Assembly (NCBI GenBank): GCA_019694465.1
Contig: JAIBBV010000030.1
Span: forward strand, 1-44,266
Length of the DNA stretch: 44,266 nt
Direction of reading: 5' to 3'
DNA from: Oligoflexia bacterium
Lineage (GTDB): Bacteria; Bdellovibrionota_C; UBA2361; JAFLCA01
This document shows, piece after piece, positions 22,661 to 30,707 of the stretch; the first letter of the stretch is position 1; each line of letters opens with the position of its first letter. The position numbers were made by a program, and so were the translations under genes. The notes under the pieces were generated by a model. The model did not search any database, was not told the origin of the DNA, and worked only from the letters and a program-made list of their open reading frames with translations.

Positions 22661-22849
22661 AGGACGTACCCTGTAACCTTCTAAGCACCTTGCATGACTC
22701 ATAAAATGCATTGAATATGCCAACCGGGGCGGTACTTTGATTTAGTCTCGGTGCATAAACTCGCTTAAGAGTTCGCTTCTTGATACTCTATGCTGTCCAA
22801 TAAAATCAGCTTCTTAATGGGGATCCAACTAAAGCTAGCTTGACCTTCG

Positions 22850-25339
22850 ATGGACTCGAAATTCCTCTTAGATATTAATAATGAAGACTCGCAGGTAGAT
22901 GGCGAAGAAGCTCGTGCTGCCCTGCGGCGATTCACCGGAATTCTCAGAGATAAACTCCGTGCGTGCGCAGGTGCGCACCTTACAAATAAACAAGTAGCCC
23001 GTGATGTCCTTGCAGTTTTGCGCTTCATGCTGCGTGAGGAGTCCAGATCACTTGTAGATCCGCATGTAGTTGTAGATCCGGCCTGTGGTGCCGATAACCA
23101 GACAATCGCTGTTCAACGTATGTTTGAGCACTTACATAGGGCGCCTAGTTATCAGGACCTATTTTTGCGTGTGCAGCAGATTTGTTCAGAAGTACTCGCA
23201 AACGGCAGCCAGCCCAAAGTTGTATTTGACCGGGAGCGCCTCCTAGCCGATGTAGATACTCTAGTTAAATGGTACGAGCAGCGCCGCCTTTTATTAATTG
23301 AGCTGCCAACTCCAAACGCTGTGAGCGGTGTGCGTGTCTTCTCTCCGCGCTACGAGCATAGAGTTCATGAGACATACGGTGCGGGTGTGGCAGTGTTGGT
23401 TGCAGCCCAGCTCTCCGGCGCCTCTGGTGAGTCGTTCTGGTGTCGCTTGGGGCTCATTAGCGATGGATCTCCTATATTGTTGCGCCATGGATGGGAGTCC
23501 TGGATTGATCAAACTGATAGTTTCTTACGAGTGGTTCAGCCTCCAAAGGAGGGAGCGCAGCTCTCATTCTGCGGATTGGTGCCAATGGTTCTGCGGGAAC
23601 CGGGAGCTTTGCTTGATGAAGTAGAGTTCTTTGTCCCATTTTCGGCGCTTGATATACAAACACCAGAAGCAAATATAGAGTTTGTTGTAGAAGTTTTGGA
23701 TAGAGTCGGACGGACACTTGATAGCGCGCGTCTAGCCGCGCCTATCAGCATACCCTCAAGCGATACAATCCCACGCTTAAAAGTATCTCCACAGGCGATA
23801 TCTCTGTGGTCACGCAATCCAGTGACGAGAGATTCTGTTTCTGGCCTGCGCGTTTATCAGCGCACCAACGATGATGGGCGTGGGGCCTTGATTTTCGAAT
23901 GTAATCTTGAAGTCCATGGACAGCGTGGCAGACCGCTGCGAGTCGAGTGGAAACTACTGACGGAGAGCGGCGAGCTTGTAGAGTCTGATGCCCCGGATGT
24001 ATCAACCGCAGATGGCGCATTATGCGTAGTTTGTGAAGTCGTGCCTCAGAGCCCTGTGGCACTTATTGATGCTTTACAAGTCAGTGTCCCGACAGATGCG
24101 CTTTTATTGCCAGATGGTAAACATCAACTCTTGGTTCAGGCCATTCTTTTGGAGCAGGATGGAGAGTTGTTGTGTGGAACCGTGGAGCCGGTCGAAATTG
24201 CCGTCGCGTTCGGTCAGGCGCCGGCGCAGCGTGTTAAGGCCAGCAAGTCTACTCCCGCTGAACAGGACCCGTATAGTGGACTAGTGATGGAGCTGTTTGG
24301 GGTTGATCCTGACAGCTCGTTGGCAGGCCTGCCATGCATCCGCCTGTGGGTATCGCTTTCCCAGGTACTTCCAGGCGATCGCCCATACAAAGTTGTTGTG
24401 AGCGTAGAGTCTGATCAAGTCAGCTCGACCGATGCATGGAAAATGCGGCCGATTCGGCACTCGTTCCTTTGGAAGGCACATAAATCCGGCGGTAGACGAG
24501 CGATTATTACAAATATTCCGCTAGAAGAATTACGTGCCGCTGCGCTTCGTGCCGGCGAACAAGTTCGTTGTGTGGCGCGCGCGCAAGTTTATTCGCTGGA
24601 TGATCAACTGGTATTCAATCGCACCAGGATCTTCAATGTTCCACGTGAAGTGCTTAATAGTTTGTCAGCTCCTACTTCAGATCAACGTGCGCTAATACAA
24701 TTTTTGCATCAGGCACGACCGAGCTCAGAGCTCGTGCGCTCGCCAAACTCCAACGACAGTTCAGCTTTGCTTCCCGGGGAGCAGCGTAGTTACATAGCAG
24801 ATATACGCATGCGTGCCCTGCCGGGTGAGCCACGCATTCGTTCGTTGGTCACTGTTGCTCTGCCACACTCAGAATCTAAGCGCCAAAAGGTTTCCATTTA
24901 TCATGAGATCGTGGACGAGCGGGGTGCAGCGATTATGCCAAGCAGTACCACTAACGCGGGAGATCCACTAACAAGTGGGATAGCGACAGTTTGCTCGGAT
25001 GATCTATTTCTGGGGAAGTTGGGCGAGGGTTGCTTGGTTCAGGTTTCGACCGAATTGGATGATGCGCTGGCGTCTACAGCTGAGGCGCTGCGCGAGGGAT
25101 CGTATGCTCTCAAAACTATGCTATTTTCTGAGGATGGCCGTTTGCTACACGTGGTGCAACAGCCCTTGGTTGTGCGGCATCGTAGAGGAGCTAGTGCAGA
25201 GTTTCCGTGGCTAATAGATTGCGATCCCCATCTTTCGCCCGAGCGTGGTACGTCTTCAGTGCCCTTATTACTTAAGATTTCAAAGGGGTTGGCGACTTGG
25301 CTGCGTGGAGATAAGAGTTCGAACTCAACGCAGGCGTAG
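22850..25339 (+). CDS. 829-residue multidomain protein of unknown function
   Basis: A long frame with no signal peptide and no membrane helix, so cytoplasmic. Residues ~18-130 are helical (ARAALRRFTGILRDKLRACA, ARDVLAVLRFMLREESRSL). From ~180 on, the protein alternates hydrophobic beta-strands in at least four blocks of 90-110 residues, at roughly 180-300, 345-455, 500-600 and 665-800. Each block has strands like LRVEWKLLTESGELVE, LLVQAILLEQDGELL, VRCVARAQVYSLDDQLV and LREGSYALKTMLFSEDGRLL, a pattern of Ig-like or other beta-sandwich repeats of the form '(R/H)xLxVxAxLxxxDGxLL'. The ATG at 22850 has a weak ribosome-binding site. It stands alone, bounded by inverted CACAGAG repeats farther out. 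I do not recognise a family and do not assign a function. Confidence 0.75.
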   Translation: MDSKFLLDINNEDSQVDGEEARAALRRFTGILRDKLRACAGAHLTNKQVARDVLAVLRFMLREESRSLVDPHVVVDPACGADNQTIAVQRMFEHLHRAPSYQDLFLRVQQICSEVLANGSQPKVVFDRERLLADVDTLVKWYEQRRLLLIELPTPNAVSGVRVFSPRYEHRVHETYGAGVAVLVAAQLSGASGESFWCRLGLISDGSPILLRHGWESWIDQTDSFLRVVQPPKEGAQLSFCGLVPMVLREPGALLDEVEFFVPFSALDIQTPEANIEFVVEVLDRVGRTLDSARLAAPISIPSSDTIPRLKVSPQAISLWSRNPVTRDSVSGLRVYQRTNDDGRGALIFECNLEVHGQRGRPLRVEWKLLTESGELVESDAPDVSTADGALCVVCEVVPQSPVALIDALQVSVPTDALLLPDGKHQLLVQAILLEQDGELLCGTVEPVEIAVAFGQAPAQRVKASKSTPAEQDPYSGLVMELFGVDPDSSLAGLPCIRLWVSLSQVLPGDRPYKVVVSVESDQVSSTDAWKMRPIRHSFLWKAHKSGGRRAIITNIPLEELRAAALRAGEQVRCVARAQVYSLDDQLVFNRTRIFNVPREVLNSLSAPTSDQRALIQFLHQARPSSELVRSPNSNDSSALLPGEQRSYIADIRMRALPGEPRIRSLVTVALPHSESKRQKVSIYHEIVDERGAAIMPSSTTNAGDPLTSGIATVCSDDLFLGKLGEGCLVQVSTELDDALASTAEALREGSYALKTMLFSEDGRLLHVVQQPLVVRHRRGASAEFPWLIDCDPHLSPERGTSSVPLLLKISKGLATWLRGDKSSNSTQA

Positions 25340-25376
25340 AGCGCGTAGAAACAAAGCTATCGAATGGGGGCTCAGG

Positions 25377-25460
25377 AGGGTGACCGAAAATACTCTGAGA
25401 ACTCTGTGATCTCTGTGCGTTATCTAATGCAAATTTAACTACAGAGCATGCTGAGTTCAC
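25377..25460 (-). repeat. CACAGAG palindromic intergenic repeat, copy 2 (inverted)
   Basis: Read on the minus strand this copy has the same parts as copy 1: the AT-rich centre (TAAATTTGCATTAGATAA), the right arm with repeated CACAGAG-like units, and the conserved flank AGTATTTTCGGTCACCCT. One arm is degenerate. It begins 37 bases after the 829-residue gene. Confidence 0.85.
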
Positions 25461-25645
25461 GAAACTTCAACTATTTAGGTCAGGCTTCGGAGATAAAGGA
25501 GCGGTTCCACCGCGATTCGCTAAAGCTTAGAAAACGTGCTAAAGTAGGCGCTTGGCTATCCCAGACATGTGGATGGGGTAGAGCGCTAGGAGACCCTTGG
25601 CGCATAAGTATTCTTAAACGCATTGAGTTTTAACTCTTTTGTGCT

Positions 25646-25738
25646 CAAAACCTGAATGGTTTTGTGTGAATTGTTGCTTTTGAGAATGCGTTTTATTCAG
25701 CTCAACTTGGCGTCGCCAAGACTGCGCTGGCCCAGCGC
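25646..25738 (+). promoter_or_regulatory. structured leader of the helicase gene: three tandem hairpins
   Basis: Three perfect small hairpins lie in a row 60-150 bases before the GTG start: CAAAACC-TGAAT-GGTTTTG at 25646-25664, CTTGGC-GTC-GCCAAG at 25706-25720 and GCGCTG-GCC-CAGCGC at 25724-25738. None has a T-run. A structured 5' untranslated region is typical for cold-induced or self-regulated RNA helicase genes, so a regulatory role is plausible but inferred. Confidence 0.45.
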
Positions 25739-25798
25739 GAAAAATTACTTTAATGAGTGATTTGCGAAGGGATTATTTTTGCCTAAGGAGTTTCCTTC

Positions 25799-27136
25799 GT
25801 GAGTTTTTCGAATTTCGATCTAGACGCGCGTGTATTTGCGGGAATCCCCGCTACTTATTCTGAGCCTACGCCGATTCAGGTTCAAGCTATTCCAGCAGTG
25901 CTATCTGGACAGGACGTACTAGGATTGGCCCAAACTGGCACAGGAAAAACTGCTGCCTTTGGTTTGCCGATTCTTAGCCGCTTAATGAAAGGGCCGCGCA
26001 AGCAAATCAGAGCGCTAATTGTTGCACCTACTCGTGAGCTTGCTACCCAAATTTGTGAAGCTATCAGGACCTTTGGATCTCAGACTGGATTGCGCGCGGT
26101 GACCATATTTGGTGGAGTCTCGATGCGTAACCAGATTGAGCAGCTCAGGCGTGGGCCAGAAATTGTAGTCGCCTGCCCTGGACGCTTGGTCGATCATATA
26201 CAGCAGCGCACGATTGACCTTAGTAGGGTTGAGGTGCTGGTTCTCGATGAAGCCGATCACATGTTCGATATGGGATTTCTGCCAAACATTCGAACGATTA
26301 TTAGAACTTTGCCCCAAGATCGGCAGAACTTGATGTTTTCTGCGACCATGCCGAAAGAGGTCGAGCATTTGGCTTTCGATGTTTTGCAGGAGCCGCAAGT
26401 CGTGAATGTGGGGCGACGTGCGCCAACCGCGACTGTAGCACATTACTTATATCCGGTTGATGCCAGCCGAAAGACTGACTTACTGTTGCGCGTCTTAGAA
26501 GACACTGGAACAGGGGCTGTATTGGTCTTTACTCGTACTAAGCATCGTGCCAAGAAGCTGGCACGCACACTTGCAGATTGTGGCCATTCCGCCACGGCGA
26601 TTCAAGGCAATTTGTCGCAACGCCAGAGAGAAGAAGCATTGAATGGCTTTAGATCCGGTAAGTATCAACTTTTGGTAGCCACTGACATTGCGGCGCGAGG
26701 AATCGATATAGATAGCGTTACGCATGTTATCAACTATGATATCCCCGATACTGTTGAGGCCTATACCCATCGCATTGGTCGTACTGGCCGAGCCGAGCGT
26801 TCTGGTGATGCCCTTACATTCATCACCCGCGAGGACGAAGGGACAGTGCGGGCTATCGAGCGAGTTGTAGGTGGAAAAATAGAGCGACGAGTAGTAGACG
26901 GATTTGCCTCGCAAAAGCCGGCACAGTCTGCACCAGTTACCCAAGCACACCCAAGGCAGCGTGATCATCGCTCTAGTGAGCCACGGCAGCGCGATCGTAG
27001 TTTGCGCTTTGAGTCACGTGATCGTAACGCTAGCCAGCAATCAGGATCTGGTTCGCCGCGTAAGCGTTTTCATCGGCGACGAAGGACCTGGGGTGGGTCT
27101 GACAGGCAGGCATCGACGGTTAGGCCCGCTCATTAA
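25799..27136 (+). CDS. rhlE: DEAD-box ATP-dependent RNA helicase, RhlE type
   Basis: A 445-aa helicase with the complete motif set: Q motif (TPIQVQ at 24-29), motif I AQTGTGKT (44-51), PTRELA, GG, CPGRL, motif II D150-E-A-D153, FSATMP, VLVFTRTK, ATDIAARGIDID and HRIGRTGR. It unwinds short RNA duplexes, typically in ribosome assembly, mRNA decay or cold adaptation. The last ~75 residues are Arg-, Ser- and Gln-rich (repeated RQRD.R), a basic RNA-binding tail as in RhlE. The start is GTG, with AAGGAG eight bases upstream. Its 3' end overlaps the convergent gene at 27120-28004 by 17 bases. The upstream leader is strongly structured. Confidence 0.95.
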   Translation: MSFSNFDLDARVFAGIPATYSEPTPIQVQAIPAVLSGQDVLGLAQTGTGKTAAFGLPILSRLMKGPRKQIRALIVAPTRELATQICEAIRTFGSQTGLRAVTIFGGVSMRNQIEQLRRGPEIVVACPGRLVDHIQQRTIDLSRVEVLVLDEADHMFDMGFLPNIRTIIRTLPQDRQNLMFSATMPKEVEHLAFDVLQEPQVVNVGRRAPTATVAHYLYPVDASRKTDLLLRVLEDTGTGAVLVFTRTKHRAKKLARTLADCGHSATAIQGNLSQRQREEALNGFRSGKYQLLVATDIAARGIDIDSVTHVINYDIPDTVEAYTHRIGRTGRAERSGDALTFITREDEGTVRAIERVVGGKIERRVVDGFASQKPAQSAPVTQAHPRQRDHRSSEPRQRDRSLRFESRDRNASQQSGSGSPRKRFHRRRRTWGGSDRQASTVRPAH

Positions 27137-28004
27137 CCTGGAATTTTTCGCGCGTACAGACTGGGCAATAGCCGAGATGCTTTAGTGCTCGAGATGTCCA
27201 TCTCGCACAGCGTGGGCAGCTGCATACGAAATGCTCTCGTTGCGGCAGTAGTGCCAGAAAGACTAAAATGGCTGCGCCAATATAAATCAGGCCTTGATCG
27301 GTGCTGTCTGCCACAGCTTGTGTCTGGAGAATGAGAAGCAGGGAGGAGGCGCGCACGCAGGCCATTGGGACAATTGAAGCTAGAAAAAGCTGGCGGTTCA
27401 GATCATCTAAAAGCAGAACTCTGTCATTTCGTCTTTGCTGGCGCAGGGCCATATGTTCTCTAAGCGTTTTCTGCGCTGAATAGAAGCTACGAATACCGAC
27501 CAAGAGACAGGCGACAATCACTAATATGCCCACGCTTCCGAAACGCAGGACGATTTCAAAAAGTGCGGCTGCCACTGCAATCAGTGCTCCAATCCATGAG
27601 TAGCGCTGAGTCTTGCTGGTAATGTCGTCGTAGCGCGTGCGCACCCAGTCGAGGCGATCAATGATTGGTTCACGCAGAAGTCCAAGACTACCAATAATAA
27701 GCAGCGCCAGGCCTGAGTAGTGTAGCCTTTCTAGCGCGTGCTCAGTAAATGGAATTGCTATCTGTGAGCATAGAAGGACAAGATCAATGGCAAAGGAGAC
27801 TAGCAGCCAGTGCCAAATGCTTTGGGAGCGCTCGAAATAATATAAGACGCTCACCGAGGTTGTTCGGATAGGCAGCTCGCGGTGCTCGGTGAAGCGAGTA
27901 TTGGCGACGGAGGATGCAGTTGATGAAGAAATTGTGGGCTTCTGCCTCGACGTAACTCTCCCGCGAGCCATTCTAAGTAATCGTTCCAGTATATTCGCTT
28001 TCAT
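27120..28004 (-). CDS. membrane protein with C-terminal zinc ribbon
   Basis: About 294 aa. After a ~75-residue basic, Ser/Thr-rich N-terminus there are two pairs of membrane helices (about WHWLLVSFAIDLVLLC and SGLALLIIGSLGLL, then YSWIGALIAVAAALFEIVL and VGILVIVACLLVGI), a charged helical linker, and two weaker hydrophobic helices. The C-terminal CSCPRC...GYCPVC segment is a probable zinc ribbon on the cytoplasmic side. The start is uncertain: ATG 28004 begins with a basic segment but lacks a good ribosome-binding site, and ATG 28070 adds 22 poorly membrane-like residues. The gene is convergent with the helicase and overlaps its last 17 bases. Not recognised; function unknown. Confidence 0.65.
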   Translation of the reverse strand: MKANILERLLRMARGRVTSRQKPTISSSTASSVANTRFTEHRELPIRTTSVSVLYYFERSQSIWHWLLVSFAIDLVLLCSQIAIPFTEHALERLHYSGLALLIIGSLGLLREPIIDRLDWVRTRYDDITSKTQRYSWIGALIAVAAALFEIVLRFGSVGILVIVACLLVGIRSFYSAQKTLREHMALRQQRRNDRVLLLDDLNRQLFLASIVPMACVRASSLLLILQTQAVADSTDQGLIYIGAAILVFLALLPQREHFVCSCPRCARWTSRALKHLGYCPVCTREKFQVNERA

Positions 28005-28368
28005 TCCGGTTATGCTGGGATGCCTTATGCGTAAAGTCCCCAATTGTCGGAGGGCTGGCCGACCCCCCATCTAACTGGTTGAGCCTCCGAGATCTTTGCG
28101 TGCTCTGTGGTTAATATTTGCATTAGAGAAACTACAAAGGGCACAGAGTTCGCAGAGTATTTTCGGTCAACCTACGGTGGCCTAATCTCTACAGCTACCA
28201 TAATAGGCTCGGCTCAAACAGCACTGTTCAAAGTTCGGCTACCTCCTCTAGTCATCGGCCCTTAGAGTCTATCTCATAAATAGGCTAAGGGGAGGGCTTG
28301 TGGATGGGAGTTGGTCCCATACAGTCTACTCTTGATTTATGTACAATGCTGGTGTGTTCTTTTGGGGC
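28005..28368. other. divergent intergenic region with repeat, upstream of xseA
   Basis: Includes CACAGAG copy 3 (28085-28172). The remaining ~190 bases before xseA show no gene. Promoters for both divergent genes must lie here, but no clear boxes are named. Confidence 0.45.
28085..28172 (+). repeat. CACAGAG palindromic intergenic repeat, copy 3
   Basis: Same orientation as copy 1: degenerate left units ending GCTCTGTGG, centre TTAATATTTGCATTAGAGAA, right units CTACAAAG-GG-CACAGAG-TT-CGCAGAG and the flank AGTATTTTCGGTCAACCT, which is identical to copy 2 in 16 of 18 positions. Confidence 0.88.
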
Positions 28369-29685
28369 ATGCCTAGTGAGATTGAATATATTTCTGTTAG
28401 CGACCTTTCCAGGGCGCTTAACTCCGCCCTTGAGCGCCAGTTTCCCGAAGTATTTTTTAGTGGTGAGGTTTCGCAGGTCACCGTGGCACGTAGTGGGCAT
28501 ATGTACCTCAGCATTAAGGACGCTGATAGCCAAGTGGCTGCTGTAATGTGGGCGGGACTAGCGAATGGGCTGGGATTCGATGTGCAGCCGGGCTTAGCAG
28601 TGCTCTGTCATGGACGCCCAAATATTTATCACGCGTCTGGCAAGTTTCAGATTGTTCTGCACCGTATGCTCTTGGCTGGTGAAGGAGCTCTGCGCAAGCG
28701 TTTTCTTGAACTTAGAGCCAAACTTGAAAAAGAGGGACTTTTCGCGGCTCAACGCAAGCGGCCATTGCCATTTCTCCCGCGCGCAATAGGAATCGTAACT
28801 TCGGGCACTGGAGCTGTGATTCATGACATTACAGTGCGTCTAAAGGCGCGCATGCCCTGCATACCCACATTTCTAGTAGACGTTAAGGTGCAGGGTGAGG
28901 GGGCAGCGGAGGACATTGCCAGTGGCCTTGAGTATCTCGATTCAACAGGTTTAGTGGACGTGATTATCTTAGCGCGCGGTGGTGGCTCTCTAGAAGATCT
29001 TTGGGCTTTCAACGAAGAGCGCGTGGTGCGAGCTGTCTTTGCCTGTAGAACCCCGATCGTGTGCGGTGTGGGACATGAAGTCGACGTTACTTTAGCCGAC
29101 TTCGCAGCCGATGTGCGTGCCCCAACACCAACCGCAGCAGCCGAGATGGTAGCGCCGCAGCGTGATGAGCTCATGACAAGGATTGAGGAGATTGAGCGTC
29201 GTCTGCGCGATACGGATCGCTGGATTCAGCCACTTGTGCAGGGGCTCGATGAAGCCCAGCTGCGGTTGCAGCATCATGCTGATGCTTGTATCGAACGTGC
29301 GCGACTTGTCTTGGCGCGTGACCAAGCGAGATTGCAGGCAATTGAGCCAAGTCGGTTGCTGGGTAATTTGACTGAGCGGGTGAGCGCTCAACAGGAGCGA
29401 CTTCATCTAGCGCTGCGAGCTGCAATTGAGCGAGCGCGATCGGGCCTCGACCGCAGCCAGGCTCGTCTAGAGGCGGTTAATCCCAAGTCGGTCATGCAGC
29501 GTGGATTTGCTATAGTGCAGAAGGATGGGGTGCTAGTGCGTTCGGGAACACAGTTAGAAGTGGGGGACAACATCGCTGTTTCTTTTGCTCAGGGTGAGAT
29601 TGGTGCGCAGGTAACAAAGACTATAGAAAAAGATAAGGAGGAGTATGGCAGCCAAAGTTCTATCGTTGAAAGATCTACTCGCTGA
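28369..29685 (+). CDS. xseA: exodeoxyribonuclease VII large subunit
   Basis: About 438 aa. The N-terminal OB-fold (ISVSDLSRALNSALERQFPEVFFSGEVSQ...GHMYLSIKD) is followed by the catalytic region: LPRAIGIVTSGTGAVIHDI, ILARGGGSLEDLWAFNEE, VCGVGHEVDVTLADFAADVRAPTPTAAAEM. A long coiled coil comes next and then the C-terminal NPKSVMQRGFAIVQKDG strand segment. With XseB it degrades single-stranded DNA. The frame opens at 28339, but ATG 28369 gives the family-like N-terminus (MPSEIEYISV); neither start has a strong ribosome-binding site. The family motif usually reads VTSPTGAA; here it is VTSGTGAV, a mild deviation. It overlaps xseB by 41 bases. Confidence 0.96.
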   Translation: MPSEIEYISVSDLSRALNSALERQFPEVFFSGEVSQVTVARSGHMYLSIKDADSQVAAVMWAGLANGLGFDVQPGLAVLCHGRPNIYHASGKFQIVLHRMLLAGEGALRKRFLELRAKLEKEGLFAAQRKRPLPFLPRAIGIVTSGTGAVIHDITVRLKARMPCIPTFLVDVKVQGEGAAEDIASGLEYLDSTGLVDVIILARGGGSLEDLWAFNEERVVRAVFACRTPIVCGVGHEVDVTLADFAADVRAPTPTAAAEMVAPQRDELMTRIEEIERRLRDTDRWIQPLVQGLDEAQLRLQHHADACIERARLVLARDQARLQAIEPSRLLGNLTERVSAQQERLHLALRAAIERARSGLDRSQARLEAVNPKSVMQRGFAIVQKDGVLVRSGTQLEVGDNIAVSFAQGEIGAQVTKTIEKDKEEYGSQSSIVERSTR

Positions 29686-29896
29686 TGAGAGTCCGAAGGA
29701 GCGAATTTCCGAGACTAGCTTTGAAGACGGGTTACGACTGCTGGGTGAACTTGTTGAAAAAGTAGAGTCAGGAAGTTTGCCTTTGGATCGAGCAATTGCG
29801 GCGTATGAGAGGGGGGCGTTTATGGTTGAGCACTTGAGACAGCTAATTAGCGGTGCTGAAGCTAAACTGAAAGTTTTGGCTCGACCACAAAAGTAG
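29645..29896 (+). CDS. xseB: exodeoxyribonuclease VII small subunit
   Basis: 83 aa; the conserved helical hairpin is present (SFEDGLRLLGELVEKVESGSLPLDRAIAAYERGAFMVEHLRQLIS), the segment by which several XseB chains bind one XseA. AAGGAGGAGT directly precedes the ATG and lies inside the 3' end of xseA, so the two are translated together. The first 20 residues (AAKVLSLKDLLADESPKER) extend ahead of the core. The stop codon abuts the end of the opposing DCC-family gene with no spacer. Confidence 0.95.
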   Translation: MAAKVLSLKDLLADESPKERISETSFEDGLRLLGELVEKVESGSLPLDRAIAAYERGAFMVEHLRQLISGAEAKLKVLARPQK

Positions 29897-30277
29897 TTAG
29901 GGTAGCGGGCAGCTGGAGCCTAAGTGTTTGCCAATCTTTTTTCTATAACGCGCAAACACGGAATAGCAAATGTCAGCCACGGGCTTGATGATTGGCCAGC
30001 CGGTGGGGGCCAATAAAAAACCAAGACCTACCTCCTTGTAGGCACGGCGAAATACCTCCATCCCCGTAATGATTGTTCCATTTGCGAGCTGGGCATGAAT
30101 CACTCGCTGCGGATCGCTTGAGATCCCGAATGCCTGAGGCTGGAACCCGGGAGCTGAAGTGTCCTCAAAGGCTAGCGTGCCCTTTTTGTTGCGTCCCATC
30201 AAAAAGCGAATTTCGCGCGAGCACATTGGGCAAGCGCCATCGAAAAATATTTTAAGGTTCCAGGCGCTCATAATCAT
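29897..30277 (-). CDS. DCC-family (DUF393) thiol-disulfide oxidoreductase-like protein
   Basis: 126 aa with the family-defining IFFDGACPMCSREIRFLM at residues 10-27 (the DxxCxxC core in a thioredoxin-like context), a central FEDTSAPGFQPQAFG, and GTIITGMEVFRRAYKEVG...LLAPTGWPIIKPVADICYSVFARYR. The family has a putative thiol-disulfide function, but its substrates are unknown. ATG 30277 or ATG 30271 could start it; both have a weak ACGGG upstream. It converges exactly on xseB without intergenic space. Confidence 0.85.
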   Translation of the reverse strand: MIMSAWNLKIFFDGACPMCSREIRFLMGRNKKGTLAFEDTSAPGFQPQAFGISSDPQRVIHAQLANGTIITGMEVFRRAYKEVGLGFLLAPTGWPIIKPVADICYSVFARYRKKIGKHLGSSCPLP

Positions 30278-30707
30278 TTGCCCGTATCAGGAAATTAGAG
30301 ACTATCCGCAATCACCGGAAAATAATGCTAACTGCGTATTGCGAGCTCCATTTTATGGGGCATGGCAATCTCGGCGCGCGCTCAAGACCTGATTTCCGGA
30401 TGCGCTATTAGATTACTAAGCCCCAAAACGGAGCTCGTAGTGCCAGGCTATCCAAGTGTCCCTAGTTAGCGGCAAGATTCACGGTACCGCGGAATGTTAC
30501 TTGAGAAGCCTGCCATATATCCGAACTGACCACAATAATGGCGGATTATTGGGCAATTCTGTGCGTGTTGCATGGGCACAGGCGGTACTATATTTTTAGT
30601 GTGCGCGATCGAACAAAAACGTCGCAAGCCCTTAGTGGTTTGATCTAGATGGTTTGGTATGCTTGCGCATTTGAAGGCTATCTTTTAGTTGGCAGGAGAG
30701 TCCCAGC
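30278..30707. other. intergenic region upstream of AI-2E permease gene
   Basis: 430 bases between divergently transcribed genes. The only structure I see is a small perfect hairpin (CAATAAT-GGCGG-ATTATTG, about 30533-30551) without a T-run. No CACAGAG or GCCCGTT repeat, no RNA gene and no credible reading frame were found. Confidence 0.45.

Larger units (their letters stand above)
25340..25798. other. intergenic region before the DEAD-box helicase gene
   Basis: 459 bases containing the inverted CACAGAG repeat (25377-25460) and, nearer the helicase, three consecutive hairpins (25646-25738). A 61-codon frame at 25448-25633 overlaps the repeat and has no ribosome-binding site or family match, so I do not call it. 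Confidence 0.5.

Noticed and set aside
25448..25633. 61-codon frame between the 829-residue gene and the helicase
   Set aside because: It begins inside the CACAGAG repeat, which is non-coding elsewhere, and has no ribosome-binding site.
21721..28172. CRISPR array
   Set aside because: The CACAGAG repeats are kilobases apart and palindromic over ~90 bp, with no regular spacers and no cas genes.
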